From Cupriavidus sp. (GTDB lineage: Bacteria > Pseudomonadota > Gammaproteobacteria > Burkholderiales > Burkholderiaceae), in contig JAPSLC010000011.1 in NCBI GenBank assembly GCA_031181345.1, positions 45,995 to 109,994 of the forward strand: 64,000 nucleotides of DNA. Reading direction: 5' to 3'. The translations under genes were made by a program, and so were the position numbers. The notes below the pieces were generated by a model, which was given only the letters and a program-made list of their open reading frames with translations, did no database searches and was not told the origin of the DNA. Positions 8,455 through 17,982 of the stretch are shown piece by piece; position 1 is the first letter of the stretch, and every line of letters starts with the position of its first letter.

Positions 8455-9525
8455 TCAGCGCGGCAAATCGGCCAACCAGCCCTGCTCGACCTCGGCCACG
8501 CCATCCAGCGTCACCGTGCAGCCGCGCAGCGGCAGATCGAAATGGCCCAGCGTATGGCGGCCGGCCACTTCGTTGGCGCCGGTCGAATAGAGGAAGTTGC
8601 CGGCAAACGCGCGCAGCTCGGTGCCGTTGCAATCGCGCCGGTCGTAGAAGGTCAGCGCGTCCCAGCGGGCCTGCGGGTTCATGCCCCAGCCGACATGCGA
8701 GACCGCGTAGGCATCGCGCGTGCCTTCCCGGTCGGCCCAGGCCGCGTAGTAGCCGCGCATCATGTCGGCATCGACGCCGTGGCCCTCGATGCCGACGATG
8801 TAGTCGTTCTCGACATGGCAGACCACCGTATCGCGCAGATAGGTCTTGAAGGTCAGGTTGACGTCGCCGGGCGCCAGCACCAGCGTGCCGTTGACCTGGC
8901 CGGTGGCCGGGAACGCCAGGCACAGCCCGCCCGGCCAGTGCGCGACCTGTCCCGGCTTGTTGCAATAGCCCCAGACGCCGCCCACGCGCGCGCCGGCCAG
9001 GCCAACGCGCAGGTCGGTGCCGGCGCCGGAGCTCACGCGCATCTCGGCGGCACCGCGCAGCCGCCGCATCGCCGCGCGCACGCCGGTCTCCAGCGCGGGG
9101 TCGGGCACGCAGCGTTCGAGAATCTCGGGATGTTCGTTGCTGATCATCAGCAGCCGCGGCACGACGCCGTCGGCGCCGCGCAGGATCCGCGGCAGTTCGG
9201 GCGCGTGCAGCAGGCCTTCGACGGTGCAGTCCAGCACCAGATGGCAGCGCGCCAGCGCGGCGATCACCGGCTCGAGCTGCTGCAACGCATCGCTGGCACC
9301 GGTCGAGCGTACCGGGGCGGGCGCCTGCAGCGCGGGGGTCGGCACCCGTATCCGGACCGGGGTGGCGCCCAGCGCCTGCACCGCCAGTTCGGCCAAGTCC
9401 ACGATGACTTGTCGGGATTGCGACTCCGCTACAATGCCGACAACTTCACCCGCGGAAAGCGCGCACAGCTCCAGCGTCCGGCGGAAGGCCGCCAGCCAGC
9501 GGTGTTCGATCTGCTCGACGAGCAT
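8455..9525 (-). CDS. NicX-like ring-cleaving dioxygenase (M29 aminopeptidase-like fold)
   Basis: Resembles 2,5-dihydroxypyridine 5,6-dioxygenase (NicX), an Fe(II) extradiol-type enzyme on an M29 aminopeptidase-like fold. Shared features include the segments GPGQ-type HWPGGL, GTLVLAPGDVNLTFKTYLRD, SHVGWGMNPQARWDA, FAGNFLYSTG and GHFDLPLRGC. The likely iron ligands are His277 (SHVGWG) and the HxD pair His328/Asp330 (HFD); their spacing agrees with the His/His/Asp triad described for NicX. The 356-residue length also fits. ATG 9525 is preceded by AGGAGGAG at a good distance; the frame extends upstream but without support. First gene of the minus-strand cluster. The actual substrate may not be a dihydroxypyridine. 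Confidence 0.82.
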   Translation of the reverse strand: MLVEQIEHRWLAAFRRTLELCALSAGEVVGIVAESQSRQVIVDLAELAVQALGATPVRIRVPTPALQAPAPVRSTGASDALQQLEPVIAALARCHLVLDCTVEGLLHAPELPRILRGADGVVPRLLMISNEHPEILERCVPDPALETGVRAAMRRLRGAAEMRVSSGAGTDLRVGLAGARVGGVWGYCNKPGQVAHWPGGLCLAFPATGQVNGTLVLAPGDVNLTFKTYLRDTVVCHVENDYIVGIEGHGVDADMMRGYYAAWADREGTRDAYAVSHVGWGMNPQARWDALTFYDRRDCNGTELRAFAGNFLYSTGANEVAGRHTLGHFDLPLRGCTVTLDGVAEVEQGWLADLPR

Positions 9526-9673
9526 GACACTCCTCCTCTGCTCCGGGGCCCGGCCCCGCCCTCGGTGCGTTCCGCGGCATCGCAGCAAAGCCCCGCCTTG
9601 CCGTTTGCGTCTCGCCCCTGGTCCCTCGCTTGTGTTTCCAGCTTGTGATTCTGCGTTCTGCGGCAAATAATAT

Positions 9674-9685
9674 ATGAAATTTCAT
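9674..9685. promoter_or_regulatory. Perfect 12-bp palindrome, candidate MarR operator
   Basis: ATGAAATTTCAT is a perfect palindrome in an AT-rich patch, and its last two bases are the start of the flavin reductase ATG. It lies in the 158-bp region between the divergent NicX-like and flavin reductase genes. MarR proteins typically bind AT-rich palindromes of this size, and a MarR gene lies two genes away. The binding itself is inferred. Confidence 0.5.
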
Positions 9686-10277
9686 GGAAATCAGCGGTAC
9701 CCGACCTATGGGATTTCCCGACGCCAACCCGCCTGACGGGAACCTGACGCCCCACGGCCAAGCCGCCGCGCCGGACTTCGACGCCCTGCATTTCCGCCGC
9801 GCGCTGTCGCAGTTCGCCACCGGCGTGACGGTCATCACCACGCGCGCGATGCGCGAATCCCCGGCCGATCCGCCCTTCGTCGGCATCACCGCCAGCTCGT
9901 TCAATTCGGTCTCGCTCGATCCGCCGCTGGTGCTGTGGAGCATGGCCAATCGCGCCAACAGCCTGCCGATGTTCCGCGGCGGCTCGCACTACATCATCAA
10001 CGTGCTGGCCGCGACCCAGCTGGACCTGTGCCAGCGCTTCGCCACGCTCAAGGGCGACCGCTTCGCCGGGGTCGATTACCGGCTGTCGGCCAACGGCCTG
10101 CCGATCCTGGCCAATGCGCTGGCCTGGTTCGAATGCCACAACCGCAGCCGCTACGACGAGGGCGACCACGTGATCTTCGTCGGCGAGGTCGAGCGCTGCG
10201 GCATCCACAGCAGCGGCGGCCTGCCGCTGGTGTTCCAGGGCGGCGCGTTCTCCACCACCTGCCCGCTGCGCGACTGA
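9684..10277 (+). CDS. Flavin reductase (HpaC/RutF-type FMN-binding split barrel)
   Basis: The 197-residue protein has the flavin reductase domain from residue ~33: FRRALSQFATGVTVITT, then GITASSFNSVSLDPPLVLWS and NVLAATQLDLCQRFA, all typical of NAD(P)H:flavin oxidoreductases that feed reduced FMN/FAD to a separate monooxygenase. No HpaB-type oxygenase is nearby; the best partner is the ACAD-fold protein at 6239-7483. It is divergent from the minus-strand catabolic genes and followed, 48 bp on, by the MarR gene, so the two are probably co-transcribed. The start at 9684 overlaps a palindrome that could be the cluster's operator. Confidence 0.85.
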   Translation: MEISGTRPMGFPDANPPDGNLTPHGQAAAPDFDALHFRRALSQFATGVTVITTRAMRESPADPPFVGITASSFNSVSLDPPLVLWSMANRANSLPMFRGGSHYIINVLAATQLDLCQRFATLKGDRFAGVDYRLSANGLPILANALAWFECHNRSRYDEGDHVIFVGEVERCGIHSSGGLPLVFQGGAFSTTCPLRD

Positions 10278-10325
10278 ACGCGCACCGCGTTCCCACCTCC
10301 ACGCCCGCACTGGCCGAACCTGACC

Positions 10326-10757
10326 ATGCCCTTCGTCGACGGATATCTGCCCTATCTGCTGGCGCGCGCCAGCCATCTGGTGTCGGGGGAATTCCACCGC
10401 AAGGTCGAGAGTGCGGGCCTGAGCGTGCCCGAATGGCGCGTGCTGGCGACGCTGGCGGACCGCGACGATTGCACGGTCGGCACGCTGGCCGATATCACGC
10501 TGACCAAGCAGCCGACGTTGACCAAGCTGCTGGACCGCATGACGGCCGACGGCCTGGTCGAGCGCCGCCGCGAGGGCGCGCCCGATCGGCGCCAGGCGCT
10601 GGTGTCGATCACCGAGCGCGGACGCGAACGCGCCCGGCCGCTGCTGGTCCAGGCGGCCGAGCACGAGGCCCAGGTGCTGGCCGCATTCGGCGCCAGCCAG
10701 GGCGACCAGCTGAAGGAAACGCTGCGCCGGCTGATCGCGCTGCACGCGCGGCGATAA
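10326..10757 (+). CDS. MarR-family transcriptional regulator
   Basis: A 143-residue winged-helix repressor/activator. The helix-turn-helix (VGTLADITLTKQPTLTKLLDRM at about 58-79) and the wing with the conserved DRR (EGAPDRRQALVSITERG) are clear. MarR proteins of this size normally bind as dimers to palindromes and are released by small aromatic ligands. Located immediately after the flavin reductase and divergent from the NicX-like operon, it is the likely local regulator of the cluster, as NicR and PicR are in nicotinate and picolinate loci. The ligand is unknown. Confidence 0.88.
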   Translation: MPFVDGYLPYLLARASHLVSGEFHRKVESAGLSVPEWRVLATLADRDDCTVGTLADITLTKQPTLTKLLDRMTADGLVERRREGAPDRRQALVSITERGRERARPLLVQAAEHEAQVLAAFGASQGDQLKETLRRLIALHARR

Positions 10758-10783
10758 GCACGCGCCGAGCCCCGCTTCGCCGG

Positions 10784-11266
10784 CTACCCCTGCCCGTCTG
10801 GCTGCACCAGCGCCAACGGCGAGCCCTCGCTCTTGATTCGCTGCAGCACGATGTTCGAGCGGATGTCCATCACGCCCGGCGTGCGATAGAGCCGGTTCAC
10901 GATGAAATCGGAGTAGTGCTTCAGGTTGCGCGCCTGCACGCGCAGGATGTAATTGCTGTCGCCGGTGATCACATAGGCCGACAGTACCTCGGGCCAGGAC
11001 TGCACCGCCGCGTTGAAGGTGTCGTGCCATCCCTCGACCGCCGGCCGCATCGACACCTGCACGATCGCCTCCAGTTCCAGTCCCAGCCGCTCGGCGTCGA
11101 ACCAGGCGCGATAGCCGCCGATCACGCCGCTTTCCTCCAGCAGCCGCACCCGCCGCAGGCAGGCCGACGGCGACAGCGCCACGCGCTCGGCCAGGTCCTG
11201 GTTGCTGATGCGGCCGTTCTGTTGCAGGCAGGTCAGGATGCGCAAATCGGTGGGGTCGAGGTTCAT
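10784..11266 (-). CDS. kynR: Lrp/AsnC-family regulator, probable KynR
   Basis: A 160-residue Lrp/AsnC protein: N-terminal HTH ([20 protein letters not shown] and [17 protein letters not shown]) and a C-terminal RAM ligand-binding domain with [18 protein letters not shown], the usual effector site. It is transcribed divergently from kynBUA, the arrangement known for KynR in Pseudomonas and Burkholderiaceae, where it activates the operon in response to kynurenine. The intergenic region holds a perfect inverted repeat (11289-11304) that could be its site. It converges with the MarR gene, leaving a 26-bp gap. Confidence 0.88.
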   Translation of the reverse strand: MNLDPTDLRILTCLQQNGRISNQDLAERVALSPSACLRRVRLLEESGVIGGYRAWFDAERLGLELEAIVQVSMRPAVEGWHDTFNAAVQSWPEVLSAYVITGDSNYILRVQARNLKHYSDFIVNRLYRTPGVMDIRSNIVLQRIKSEGSPLALVQPDGQG

Positions 11267-11288
11267 TTCGCAGATCCTTTCACGGTGG

Positions 11289-11304
11289 ATTCGATCCTTC
11301 GAAT
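11289..11304. promoter_or_regulatory. Inverted repeat, candidate KynR site
   Basis: ATTCGA-TCCT-TCGAAT is a perfect 6-4-6 inverted repeat in the 164-bp region between kynR and kynB, 23 bp from the kynR start codon. Lrp-family proteins bind such dyads, so it is a reasonable site for activation of kynB and autoregulation of kynR. Function is inferred from position and symmetry only. Confidence 0.5.
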
Positions 11305-11430
11305 TCTATGCGAAACAGAGCGGCTGCAGCCGTCGAAATAGCAAGCCTCTTTCCCGAAATCTTGACTATCATGCCGGGATCGGCACCACCGCCGCGTAGC
11401 ATTTCCACCCCGCACCGAGGCGCCAGCCCC

Positions 11431-12111
11431 ATGTCAGACGGTTTTTCCGCTTCCCCGCCCTCGCCCACCGCGCGTGCCCTGTGGGACATCAGCCCGCCGC
11501 TGTCGCCGGCCACGCCGGTGTGGCCGGGCGACACGCCGTTCCAGCAGCAGAGCGCCTGGCAGATGGACGAGCACTGCCCGGTCAACGTCGGCCGCATCAC
11601 GCTGTCGCCGCACACCGGCGCGCATGCGGATGCGCCGCTGCACTACGCCGCCGACGGCGCGCCGATTGGCGAGGTGGATCTGGATCCGTACCTGGGGCCC
11701 TGCCGCGTGATCCATTGCATCGCGGCCGCGCCGCTGGTCCGGCCGGAACAGGTCGCGGGCGCGCTGGTGGGCGCACCGGCAGGCGTGCCGCCGCGCGTGC
11801 TGCTGCGGACCTACCGCAGCGCGCCGCTCTCCCAGTGGGACCCGGACTTCTGCGCGGTGGCGCCGGAAACCATCGCACTGCTGGCCGAACACGGCGTGCG
11901 GTTGATCGGCATCGACACGCCGTCGCTGGACCCGCAGCAGTCCAAGACCATGGACGCGCATCGCATGGTGCGAAAGCATCGGATGGCGATTCTCGAAGGG
12001 CTGGTGCTCGACGCCGTCGCCCCCGGCGACTATGAACTGATCGCGCTGCCGCTGCGCTTTGCCGGGCTCGACGCCAGCCCGGTGCGCGCGGTGCTGCGCA
12101 GCCTGGCGTAA
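11431..12111 (+). CDS. kynB: Kynurenine formamidase (arylformamidase)
   Basis: Hydrolyses N-formylkynurenine to kynurenine and formate, step two of tryptophan degradation. The 226-residue product from ATG 11431 (GAGG at 11417-11420) is of family length and shows the cyclase-like metal-binding motif [12 protein letters not shown] (HxGTHxDxPxH type) and the downstream [18 protein letters not shown] segment. The reading frame is open upstream to 11308, but those residues lack family similarity. First gene of kynBUA, separated by 76 bp from kynU. Confidence 0.93.
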   Translation: MSDGFSASPPSPTARALWDISPPLSPATPVWPGDTPFQQQSAWQMDEHCPVNVGRITLSPHTGAHADAPLHYAADGAPIGEVDLDPYLGPCRVIHCIAAAPLVRPEQVAGALVGAPAGVPPRVLLRTYRSAPLSQWDPDFCAVAPETIALLAEHGVRLIGIDTPSLDPQQSKTMDAHRMVRKHRMAILEGLVLDAVAPGDYELIALPLRFAGLDASPVRAVLRSLA

Positions 12112-12187
12112 GCAGCCACCGCCCCGGCATCCCCGCATCGATCGCGGTCGCCCCCGGCGGCGATCGACAAACCTCATCAAGGAACCC

Positions 12188-13444
12188 ATGACCGCAACCA
12201 CCCGCGAGCAATGCCTGTCGCTGGACCGGCAAGACCCCTTGCGCCCGCTGCGCGACGCCTTCGCGCTGCCCGAGGGCGTGATCTATCTGGACGGCAATTC
12301 GCTCGGCGCCCGCCCGCGCGCGGCCGCGGCCCGTGCCGCCGAGGTGGTCGAGCAGGAATGGGGCGAAGGGCTGATCCGCAGCTGGAACAGCGCCGGCTGG
12401 TTCGGGCTGCCGCAGCGCCTGGGCAATCTGCTGGCCCCGCTGATCGGCGCGGGCCCCGACGAGGTCGTCGTCACCGACACCACCTCGGTCAACCTGTTCA
12501 AGGTGCTGGCCGCCGCGCTGCGTGTGCAGGGCATGCGTGCGCCGGCGCGCAAGGTGATCGTCTCCGAGCGCAGCAACTTCCCGACCGATCTGTATATCGC
12601 CCAGGGCCTGGCCGATCTGCTGCAGCAGGGCTATTCGCTGCGCCTGGTCGACAGCCCCGACGAGATCGATGCCGCGGTGCGCGACGATACCGCCGTGCTG
12701 ATGCTGACCCACGTCAACTACAAGACCGGCCAGATGCTGGACATGGCGGCGCTGACTGAACTGGCGCATGCGCGCGGCGCGCTGACGGTCTGGGACCTGG
12801 CGCATTCCGCGGGCGCGGTGCCGGTCGCGCTGCGCGAATCCGGCGCCGACTACGCGGTCGGCTGCACCTACAAGTACCTGAACGGCGGCCCCGGTTCACC
12901 GGCCTTCCTGTGGGTCGCGCCGGCGCTGCGCGACGCCTTCTGGCAGCCGCTGTCGGGCTGGTGGGGCCACGCCGCGCCGTTCGCGATGGAGCCCGACTAT
13001 CGCCCGCGCAGCGGCGTCTCGCGCTTCCTGTGCGGCACGCAGCCGATGACCTCGCTGGCGATGGTCGAATGCGGGCTGGAGATCTTCGGCCGCACCGACA
13101 TGCGGGCGCTGCGCGCCAAGTCGCTGCAGCTGACGGACCTGTTCATCGCGCTGGTGGAGGCGCGCTGCGGCCACCATCCGCTGACGCTGGTCACGCCGCG
13201 CGAGCACGCGCGCCGCGGCAGCCAGGTCAGCTTCGCCCATCCGCAGGGCTATGCCGTGATGCAGGCGCTGATCGAGCGCGGCGTGATCGGCGACTATCGC
13301 GAGCCGCAGATCATCCGCTTCGGCTTCACGCCGCTCTACACTGGTTTTGCGGACGTCTGGGATGCGGTGGAGGTGCTGCGCGACGTGCTCGACAGCGGTG
13401 CCTACGAAGCGGCGCGCTTCCAGACGCGCACGGCGGTGACCTGA
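12188..13444 (+). CDS. kynU: Kynureninase
   Basis: PLP enzyme that cleaves kynurenine to anthranilate and alanine. The 418-residue protein carries [14 protein letters not shown] near the N-terminus, the phosphate-binding [23 protein letters not shown], and the PLP-lysine segment [15 protein letters not shown] with Lys at about 229. The C-terminal RGSQVSFAH and [20 protein letters not shown] are family signatures. ATG 12188 has AAGGA just upstream. Lies between kynB and kynA (16 bp gap to kynA) in one operon. Confidence 0.95.
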   Translation: MTATTREQCLSLDRQDPLRPLRDAFALPEGVIYLDGNSLGARPRAAAARAAEVVEQEWGEGLIRSWNSAGWFGLPQRLGNLLAPLIGAGPDEVVVTDTTSVNLFKVLAAALRVQGMRAPARKVIVSERSNFPTDLYIAQGLADLLQQGYSLRLVDSPDEIDAAVRDDTAVLMLTHVNYKTGQMLDMAALTELAHARGALTVWDLAHSAGAVPVALRESGADYAVGCTYKYLNGGPGSPAFLWVAPALRDAFWQPLSGWWGHAAPFAMEPDYRPRSGVSRFLCGTQPMTSLAMVECGLEIFGRTDMRALRAKSLQLTDLFIALVEARCGHHPLTLVTPREHARRGSQVSFAHPQGYAVMQALIERGVIGDYREPQIIRFGFTPLYTGFADVWDAVEVLRDVLDSGAYEAARFQTRTAVT

Positions 13445-13460
13445 GCAGCGAGCGAACGAA

Positions 13461-14381
13461 ATGACCATGCAATCCGATAACACCAAGGCCGGGCACGGTG
13501 GCTGCCCGATGTCCGGCGCGGCGCCCCGCCACGGCCAGGCGTCCGGCGAGGCGTCCGGCGAGGGCGATTGGCACGGCGCCCAGCTCGACATGCGCCAGCA
13601 GATGAGCTACGGCGACTATCTGGCGCTCGACCAGATCCTCAATGCCCAGCATCCGCTCTCGCCGGATCACAACGAGATGCTGTTCATCGTCCAGCATCAG
13701 ACCACCGAGCTGTGGATGAAGCTGATGCTGCATGAGCTGCGCGCCGCCCGCGAGGCGGTGCGGCGCGACGACCTGCCGCCGGCGTTCAAGATGCTCACGC
13801 GGGTGTCGCGCATCATGGACCAGCTGGTGCAGGCGTGGAACGTGCTGGCGACGATGACGCCGCCGGAGTATTCGGCGATGCGGCCCTATCTGGGGATGTC
13901 GTCGGGCTTTCAGTCCTTCCAGTACCGCGAGATCGAATTCATTCTCGGCAACAAGAACGCCGCGATGCTGCGCCCGCATGCGCACCGTCCCGAGCACCAT
14001 GCGCTGGTCGAGGAAGCGCTGCGCACGCCGTCGCTGTACGACGAAGCGATCCGGCTGATGGCGCGGCGCGGCTTTCCGATCGACGCGGCGTGCCTGGAGC
14101 GCGACTGGACCGAGCCGGCCGGCTATAACGCCTCGGTCGAGGCGGCGTGGCTGGAGGTCTATCGCCAGCCGGAGGCGCACTGGGAGCTGTACGAGCTCGG
14201 CGAGAAGTTCGTCGATCTCGAGGACGCCTTCCGCCAATGGCGCTTCCGCCATGTCACCACGGTCGAGCGCGTGATCGGCTTCAAGCGCGGCACCGGCGGC
14301 ACCGAGGGCGTCAGCTATCTGCGCAAGATGCTCGACATCGTGCTGTTCCCGGAACTGTGGAAGCTGCGCACCGACCTGTGA
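13461..14381 (+). CDS. kynA: Tryptophan 2,3-dioxygenase
   Basis: Haem dioxygenase opening the indole ring of L-tryptophan to N-formylkynurenine, the first step of the pathway. In 306 residues the family motifs are clear: [37 protein letters not shown] (substrate and haem pocket), [19 protein letters not shown], and [21 protein letters not shown] with the proximal His. The N-terminal ~35 residues are a poorly conserved Gly/Ser-rich extension containing a small ASGEASGE repeat. Last gene of kynBUA; a repeat-derived hairpin follows at 14406-14474. Confidence 0.95.
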   Translation: MTMQSDNTKAGHGGCPMSGAAPRHGQASGEASGEGDWHGAQLDMRQQMSYGDYLALDQILNAQHPLSPDHNEMLFIVQHQTTELWMKLMLHELRAAREAVRRDDLPPAFKMLTRVSRIMDQLVQAWNVLATMTPPEYSAMRPYLGMSSGFQSFQYREIEFILGNKNAAMLRPHAHRPEHHALVEEALRTPSLYDEAIRLMARRGFPIDAACLERDWTEPAGYNASVEAAWLEVYRQPEAHWELYELGEKFVDLEDAFRQWRFRHVTTVERVIGFKRGTGGTEGVSYLRKMLDIVLFPELWKLRTDL

Positions 14382-14405
14382 TCGGCGTGTGAATCGAAGG
14401 AACCG

Positions 14406-14474
14406 GTCGTCCCGGCGAAAGCGGGGACCCAGCGACTTCAAAAGGCGCTGGATTCCCGCTTTCCCGGGAACGAC
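14406..14474. repeat. Dispersed inverted repeat, copy B
   Basis: Imperfect inverted repeat with ~34-bp arms starting GTCGT(C/T)CC and ending in ...CAGCG(A/C)CTT, the same family as 2948-3034 and 23048-23149. It lies between the convergent kynA and iclR genes, where its fold could act as a bidirectional terminator, although there is no T-run. Confidence 0.8.
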
Positions 14475-14517
14475 ATGATGGTTGTTCCGACGTTTTCTGC
14501 GCCTTGAAGGGTGACGC

Positions 14518-15363
14518 TCAGCGCGCCGCCCCTTCCGCCAGCCGCGCCGCCAGCGCGCGCAGCGCGGGCGCCAGCGTCTCGTGGAAGGCCGCCTCGTCGA
14601 CGCTGCCATACGACGCGCTGCAGCTGAGCATGTGGATGTCCTTCTCGCCGATCGGCCGGAAGGCCACCGCAACGGCGTGAATCGCCGGATGCCAATCGCG
14701 GAACGAAGCCGCGTAGCCGCGCTGCTCGGCCTCGGCCACCGCCGCCCGCATCGGCGCCTCTTGCGCCTTCCATTGCTCGGGGTAGGCCTGGGCGAACTCG
14801 GCCAGCAGCCGTTCGCGTTTCGGCCCGGGCAGCGCCGCCAGGTACGCCCTCCCCATCGAGCTCGACACCAGCGACAGCCGCGATCCGACGCCGAGCCCCA
14901 GCATCGAGCCGGCATCGTTGCGGATCGATTCCAGATAGATGACCTCCAGCCGCTCGCGCTTGCCGAGCGACACCGACACGCCATGCGTCTGCGCGAACGC
15001 CAGCATATGCGGCCGCGCCAGCGCGACCACGTCGGAGGCCGACAGATAGGCGAAGCCCAGCGCCAGCACGCCGGCGTCGAGCGCGTACTTGCCGAGGCTG
15101 TCGTCGTAACGCAGATACCCCAGTTGCACCAGCGTGCCGGCGAGGCGGCTGACGGTTGCCTTCGGCAGGCCGGTGCGCCGCACGAAGTCCTGGTTGCCGA
15201 GCATCGACTCGCCGGTGCGGAAGCAGCGCAGCAACTCGAGGCCGCGGGCCAGCGCGGTGACGAAGTTCGGATCGCTCTCGCGCGCGGCACGCTCCGGTGG
15301 TGGCTCGGCGGCAGCGGGGCCGTCCGGGACGGCGGCGGTAGAAAGCACGTCGGAGTTGGCCAC
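14518..15363 (-). CDS. IclR-family transcriptional regulator, probably of gcdH
   Basis: The 281-residue protein has an N-terminal winged HTH (FVTALARGLELLRCF, then GLPKATVSRLAGTLVQLGYL) and the C-terminal IclR effector domain (SMGRAYLAALPG, AVAVAFRP). GTG at 15363 is preferred because AGGAG (15369-15373, minus strand) sits 5 nt upstream; a TTG at 15390 would add nine residues without a better ribosome site. It is divergent from gcdH, and the shared region carries a strong inverted repeat over the gcdH promoter, so control of glutaryl-CoA oxidation is the likely role. It converges with the kyn operon. Confidence 0.88.
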   Translation of the reverse strand: MANSDVLSTAAVPDGPAAAEPPPERAARESDPNFVTALARGLELLRCFRTGESMLGNQDFVRRTGLPKATVSRLAGTLVQLGYLRYDDSLGKYALDAGVLALGFAYLSASDVVALARPHMLAFAQTHGVSVSLGKRERLEVIYLESIRNDAGSMLGLGVGSRLSLVSSSMGRAYLAALPGPKRERLLAEFAQAYPEQWKAQEAPMRAAVAEAEQRGYAASFRDWHPAIHAVAVAFRPIGEKDIHMLSCSASYGSVDEAAFHETLAPALRALAARLAEGAAR

Positions 15364-15420
15364 GGCGGCTCCTGGCTCGAATGCGGTCAATGGGAAGTGG
15401 AGAACGGTCTCAGCAGTCTG

Positions 15421-15482
15421 TTGCCGGCGGGACGCTTTGCGCTATACTAACGCATCGGAACATGGTTCCGCAATGCGGAACC
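15421..15482 (+). promoter_or_regulatory. gcdH promoter with overlapping operator
   Basis: TTGCCG (15421-15426), a 16-bp spacer and TATACT (15443-15448) form a good sigma-70 promoter reading toward gcdH. Just downstream lies an 8-3-8 perfect inverted repeat GGTTCCGC-AAT-GCGGAACC (15464-15482), overlapped by GGAAC-ATG-GTTCC (15457-15469). Placement over the start of transcription suggests repression, most likely by the divergent IclR protein. Confidence 0.65.
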
Positions 15483-15595
15483 TCAAAACAAAACCGGCGG
15501 CGCCTCGCTTCCTGCTCCGCCGCGCCGATTCTCAAGATCATTTCCAGGTTCAATCACGCTGACCCGCGTTCACCGTTCTACCGAAGGAGACCTCG

Positions 15596-16789
15596 ATGGC
15601 CGCCAACGCCGAATTCCACTGGGCCGACCCGCTGCTGCTCGATCAGCAACTGACCGCCGACGAGCGCATGGTGCGCGACGCCGCCGCGGCCTACTGCCAG
15701 GACAAGCTGATGCCGCGCGTGCTGGAGTCGTTCCGGCATGAAAAGACCGACGCGACCATCTTCCGCGAGATGGGCGAACTCGGCCTGCTCGGCCCGACCA
15801 TTCCGGAGCAGTACGGCGGCCCGGGGCTGAACTACGTCAGCTACGGCCTGATCGCGCGCGAGGTCGAGCGCGTCGATTCGGGCTATCGCTCGATGATGAG
15901 CGTGCAGTCGTCGCTGGTGATGGTGCCGATCTACGAATTCGGCAGCGAGGCGCAGAAGCAGAAGTACCTGCCCAAGCTGGCGACCGGCGAATGGATCGGT
16001 TGCTTCGGCCTGACCGAGCCGAACCACGGCTCCGACCCCGGCTCGATGGTGACGCGCGCGAAGAAGGTCGACGGCGGCTACGAGCTCAGCGGCGCGAAGA
16101 TGTGGATCACCAACTCGCCGATCGCCGACGTGTTCGTCGTGTGGGCCAAGCTGATGGGCGAGGACGGCAAGGAAGCCATCCGCGGCTTCATCCTCGAAAA
16201 GGGCTGGAAGGGCCTGAGCGCGCCGGCGATCCACGGCAAGGTCGGCCTGCGCACCTCGATCACCGGCGAAATCGTCATGGATCAGGTGTTCGTGCCGGAA
16301 GAGAACCTGATGCCGGGCGTCAGCGGCCTGAAGGGTCCGTTCACCTGCCTGAACTCGGCCCGCTACGGCATCGCCTGGGGCGCGCTGGGCGCCGCCGAAT
16401 TCTGCTGGCATACCGCCCGCCAGTACACGCTGGACCGCAAGCAGTTCGGCCGCCCGCTGGCCGCGACGCAGCTGGTGCAGAAGAAGCTGGCCGACATGCA
16501 GACCGAAATCACGCTGGGCCTGCAGGGCTGCCTGCGCCTGGGCCGGATGAAGGACGAGGGCACCGCGGCGGTCGAGATCACCTCGATCATGAAGCGCAAT
16601 TCGTGCGGCAAGTCGCTCGACATCGCGCGCGTCGCGCGCGACATGCTGGGCGGCAACGGCATCTCGGACGAGTTCGGCGTGATCCGCCATGTGGTCAACC
16701 TCGAGGTGGTCAACACCTACGAGGGCACCCACGACATCCACGCGCTGATCCTCGGCCGCGCGCAGACCGGCATCCAGGCCTTTTTCTGA
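15596..16789 (+). CDS. gcdH: Glutaryl-CoA dehydrogenase
   Basis: FAD enzyme converting glutaryl-CoA to crotonyl-CoA and CO2 in lysine, tryptophan and glutarate catabolism. The 397-residue protein is of family length and has [17 protein letters not shown] (flavin binding), [20 protein letters not shown], the [18 protein letters not shown] end with catalytic Glu at about 376, and the long-conserved GGNGISDEF. Unlike many relatives it is not followed by a CoA-transferase gene; transcription probably ends at the hairpins at 16848-16970. Divergent from its putative IclR regulator. Confidence 0.95.
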   Translation: MAANAEFHWADPLLLDQQLTADERMVRDAAAAYCQDKLMPRVLESFRHEKTDATIFREMGELGLLGPTIPEQYGGPGLNYVSYGLIAREVERVDSGYRSMMSVQSSLVMVPIYEFGSEAQKQKYLPKLATGEWIGCFGLTEPNHGSDPGSMVTRAKKVDGGYELSGAKMWITNSPIADVFVVWAKLMGEDGKEAIRGFILEKGWKGLSAPAIHGKVGLRTSITGEIVMDQVFVPEENLMPGVSGLKGPFTCLNSARYGIAWGALGAAEFCWHTARQYTLDRKQFGRPLAATQLVQKKLADMQTEITLGLQGCLRLGRMKDEGTAAVEITSIMKRNSCGKSLDIARVARDMLGGNGISDEFGVIRHVVNLEVVNTYEGTHDIHALILGRAQTGIQAFF

Positions 16790-16842
16790 TCGGGACCCGC
16801 GCCGCGTCATGGCTCGACCAGTGGCCAAACCAGCGGGCCAAT

Positions 16843-16867
16843 AAAAAGGCCCGGCTGTCGCCGGGCC
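16843..16867 (-). terminator. Intrinsic terminator of the peroxiredoxin gene (minus strand)
   Basis: Perfect 8-bp stem GGCCCGGC/GCCGGGCC (16848-16855 and 16860-16867) with TGTC loop; on the minus strand it is followed by TTTTTAT (16847-16841). It lies about 120 nt past the end of the peroxiredoxin gene. Confidence 0.8.
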
Positions 16868-16920
16868 AAAGCACACTACCAAGGAGACGACGGGCGAACC
16901 CGTCGGTACGACACCGTTAC

Positions 16921-16973
16921 CGCCGCCCGGGCCCGCTTGCACCATGCGTGCGATGCGGGCCCGGGCGGCGTTT
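16921..16973 (+). terminator. Strong hairpin, probable gcdH terminator
   Basis: Perfect 16-bp arms CGCCGCCCGGGCCCGC (16921-16936) and GCGGGCCCGGGCGGCG (16955-16970) with an 18-nt loop, followed by TTTCTGTT in the plus direction. The T-run is short, so termination may be moderate. Confidence 0.6.
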
Positions 16974-16988
16974 CTGTTCCAGGGACGC

Positions 16989-17633
<645 letters not shown>

Positions 17634-17926
17634 GGTTGCCTCCTTGCCTGTCAGTCGTCAGTGGTCTGTCCAATGATGCTTGCCTTCCGGGCCAGCCAGC
17701 GCCCGGACTCAGACCAGTCTATTCCGATTGCGGTGAGACACAAACAAATATAAAGTCACTACAACATCACGCGAAGTCATTTGCCGAATTCATCGTCGAA
17801 GACTTCGGCGTGACGCCGAAACCCGCCGCCACCTCGCGATCCGGGAACGCGCCGGACGGGCGCGCGACGCCTGACGGCGCGCCGGCCGATAAAAAACCCT
17901 TAAGGTTTGCATCGCGCTGCGCCGAT

Positions 17927-17982
17927 GTCCTACATGACTTGTAGGACTCGCTGTCTTGAAACCATTGCTGAGCGCCGCATAT
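17927..17982 (+). promoter_or_regulatory. Sigma-32-like promoter with upstream inverted repeat
   Basis: CTTGAAA (17955-17961), a 13-bp spacer and CCGCATAT (17975-17982) match the heat-shock consensus CTTGAAA-N11-16-CCCCATNT at all but one fixed position. Immediately upstream is a perfect inverted repeat GTCCTACA-TGACT-TGTAGGAC (17927-17947), a possible regulator site. The promoter reads toward the DUF883 gene at 18044. The rest of the 17634-18043 gap shows no gene. Confidence 0.55.
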
